Positions 63,521 to 64,000 of a stretch of DNA of 64,000 nucleotides are shown one piece after another. This stretch comes from Forficula auricularia (taxonomy: Eukaryota; Arthropoda; Insecta; Dermaptera; Forficulidae). Position 1 is the stretch's first letter, and each line of letters begins with the position of its first letter. The translations under genes were made by a program, and so were the position numbers. The stretch covers positions 13,213,626 to 13,277,625 of the forward strand of contig JALMQS010000070.1 of the NCBI GenBank assembly GCA_024734495.1, written 5' to 3'. The notes below the pieces were generated by a model, which searched no databases, was not told the DNA's origin, and saw only the letters and a list, made by a program, of their open reading frames with translations.

Positions 63521-63885
63521 TATTATTTCAAATTACATAAAACATTACAGAAGATTGATAATTATTCACAATTACATTTGTTTTTTTCTCATTTAAAGCT
63601 AAACCAATATCACATATTATAATTTTCAATTTGAGAATTTTGGCGACATATTGATTCAAGCGTCAAACAGATAGAAATAGGTAAATTAAAATAATTATTT
63701 TGCAGTATATTTAGAATAACAATATTACCATAAAATAAATATATTAGGTATCAGGAGCGTAGCTTCTGTGGAGGAGTATTTGATCTAGTCGGAAAATTAG
63801 ATAGAGCGAAATAAAAATTTGAAAATCGTTTTTGATAGTAAATTAATTATTATATTTCACATCTCAAAAACGGAAGATACCAGAA
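63521..63885. other. no gene seen
   Basis: AT-rich; AGGAGCGTAGCTTCTGTGG at 63753-63771 resembles the start of a MITE, but no second end was found. Confidence 0.35.
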
Positions 63886-64000
63886 CAGTAATTCTCAAAG
63901 TGGGGTCGCGACCCCAGAGGGAAGACAAAGAAATATTTGGTGGATCGCAGAAAAATTGAAGACGGATCAATTTTTTTTCAAATATAAAATATATTTAATA
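63886..64000 (+). mobile_element. hAT-like element start, runs off window
   Basis: CAGTAATTCTCAAAGTGGGG followed by TCGCGACCCCAGAGGG is a classic hAT-type terminus (CAGNGNTTCTCAAAGTGGGGTCGCGACCCC). The remainder lies beyond the window. Confidence 0.6.

Overview
The window is AT-rich animal DNA, most likely from an arthropod. The evidence is the mix of Jockey-type and CR1-like LINEs, mariner, hAT-like, pogo-like and TTAA-flanked DNA transposons, and insect/crustacean-style dispersed repeats. A crustacean such as a copepod would fit, but the sequence does not fix the species. I found no convincing host protein-coding gene. Long open frames are either transposon proteins or low-complexity translations of AT-rich DNA, so this looks like an intergenic or intronic transposon graveyard with a few young insertions.

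Layout. 1-5 kb: an 8-bp-TSD MITE and a ~178-bp tandem repeat. 5-8.5 kb: a 590-bp foldback, a ~115-150-bp tandem array, a C-rich block and a dispersed repeat. 9.4-12.8 kb: a hAT-like shell, a third tandem array and a MITE. 12.9-17.6 kb: three palindromic elements carrying hammerhead-ribozyme-like motifs, one split by a LINE, plus a TTAA-flanked MITE. 19.6-25.2 kb: two copies of a second TTAA MITE, a 5'-truncated LINE and another ribozyme element. 25.9-27.0 kb: a mariner with perfect ITRs but a broken transposase. 28.4-32.9 kb: a nearly complete Jockey-type element with a 13-bp target-site duplication, ORF1 and ORF2 joined by a TAATG stop/start, and a single frameshift. 33.3-34.7 kb: a 1.45-kb inverted repeat. 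35-50 kb: LINE tails, more ribozyme foldbacks, a pogo-like MITE, and an old mariner interrupted by a ribozyme foldback. 51.7-56.4 kb: a hAT-like element with a second element nested inside it, a pogo-like MITE, a ribozyme foldback and a palindrome. 56.7-64 kb: LINE-B tails, two copies of a probable 5S-rRNA-derived SINE, a tRNA-like SINE fragment and the start of a hAT-like element.

The most interesting system is the set of about fifteen motifs matching the hammerhead core (CTGANGA, helix II hairpin, GAAA). About nine keep the core intact. They fall into three sequence subtypes (GAAACTATAGTC, GAAACGTC/T and GAAATATATA). Most lie head-to-head in the two arms of palindromic elements of about 200-600 bp, so either DNA strand could be transcribed into a ribozyme. 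Hammerheads are known from Penelope-like retroelements and small non-autonomous retrozymes. No Penelope reverse transcriptase is visible here, so these would be non-autonomous elements. Cleavage activity and mobilisation are inferences.
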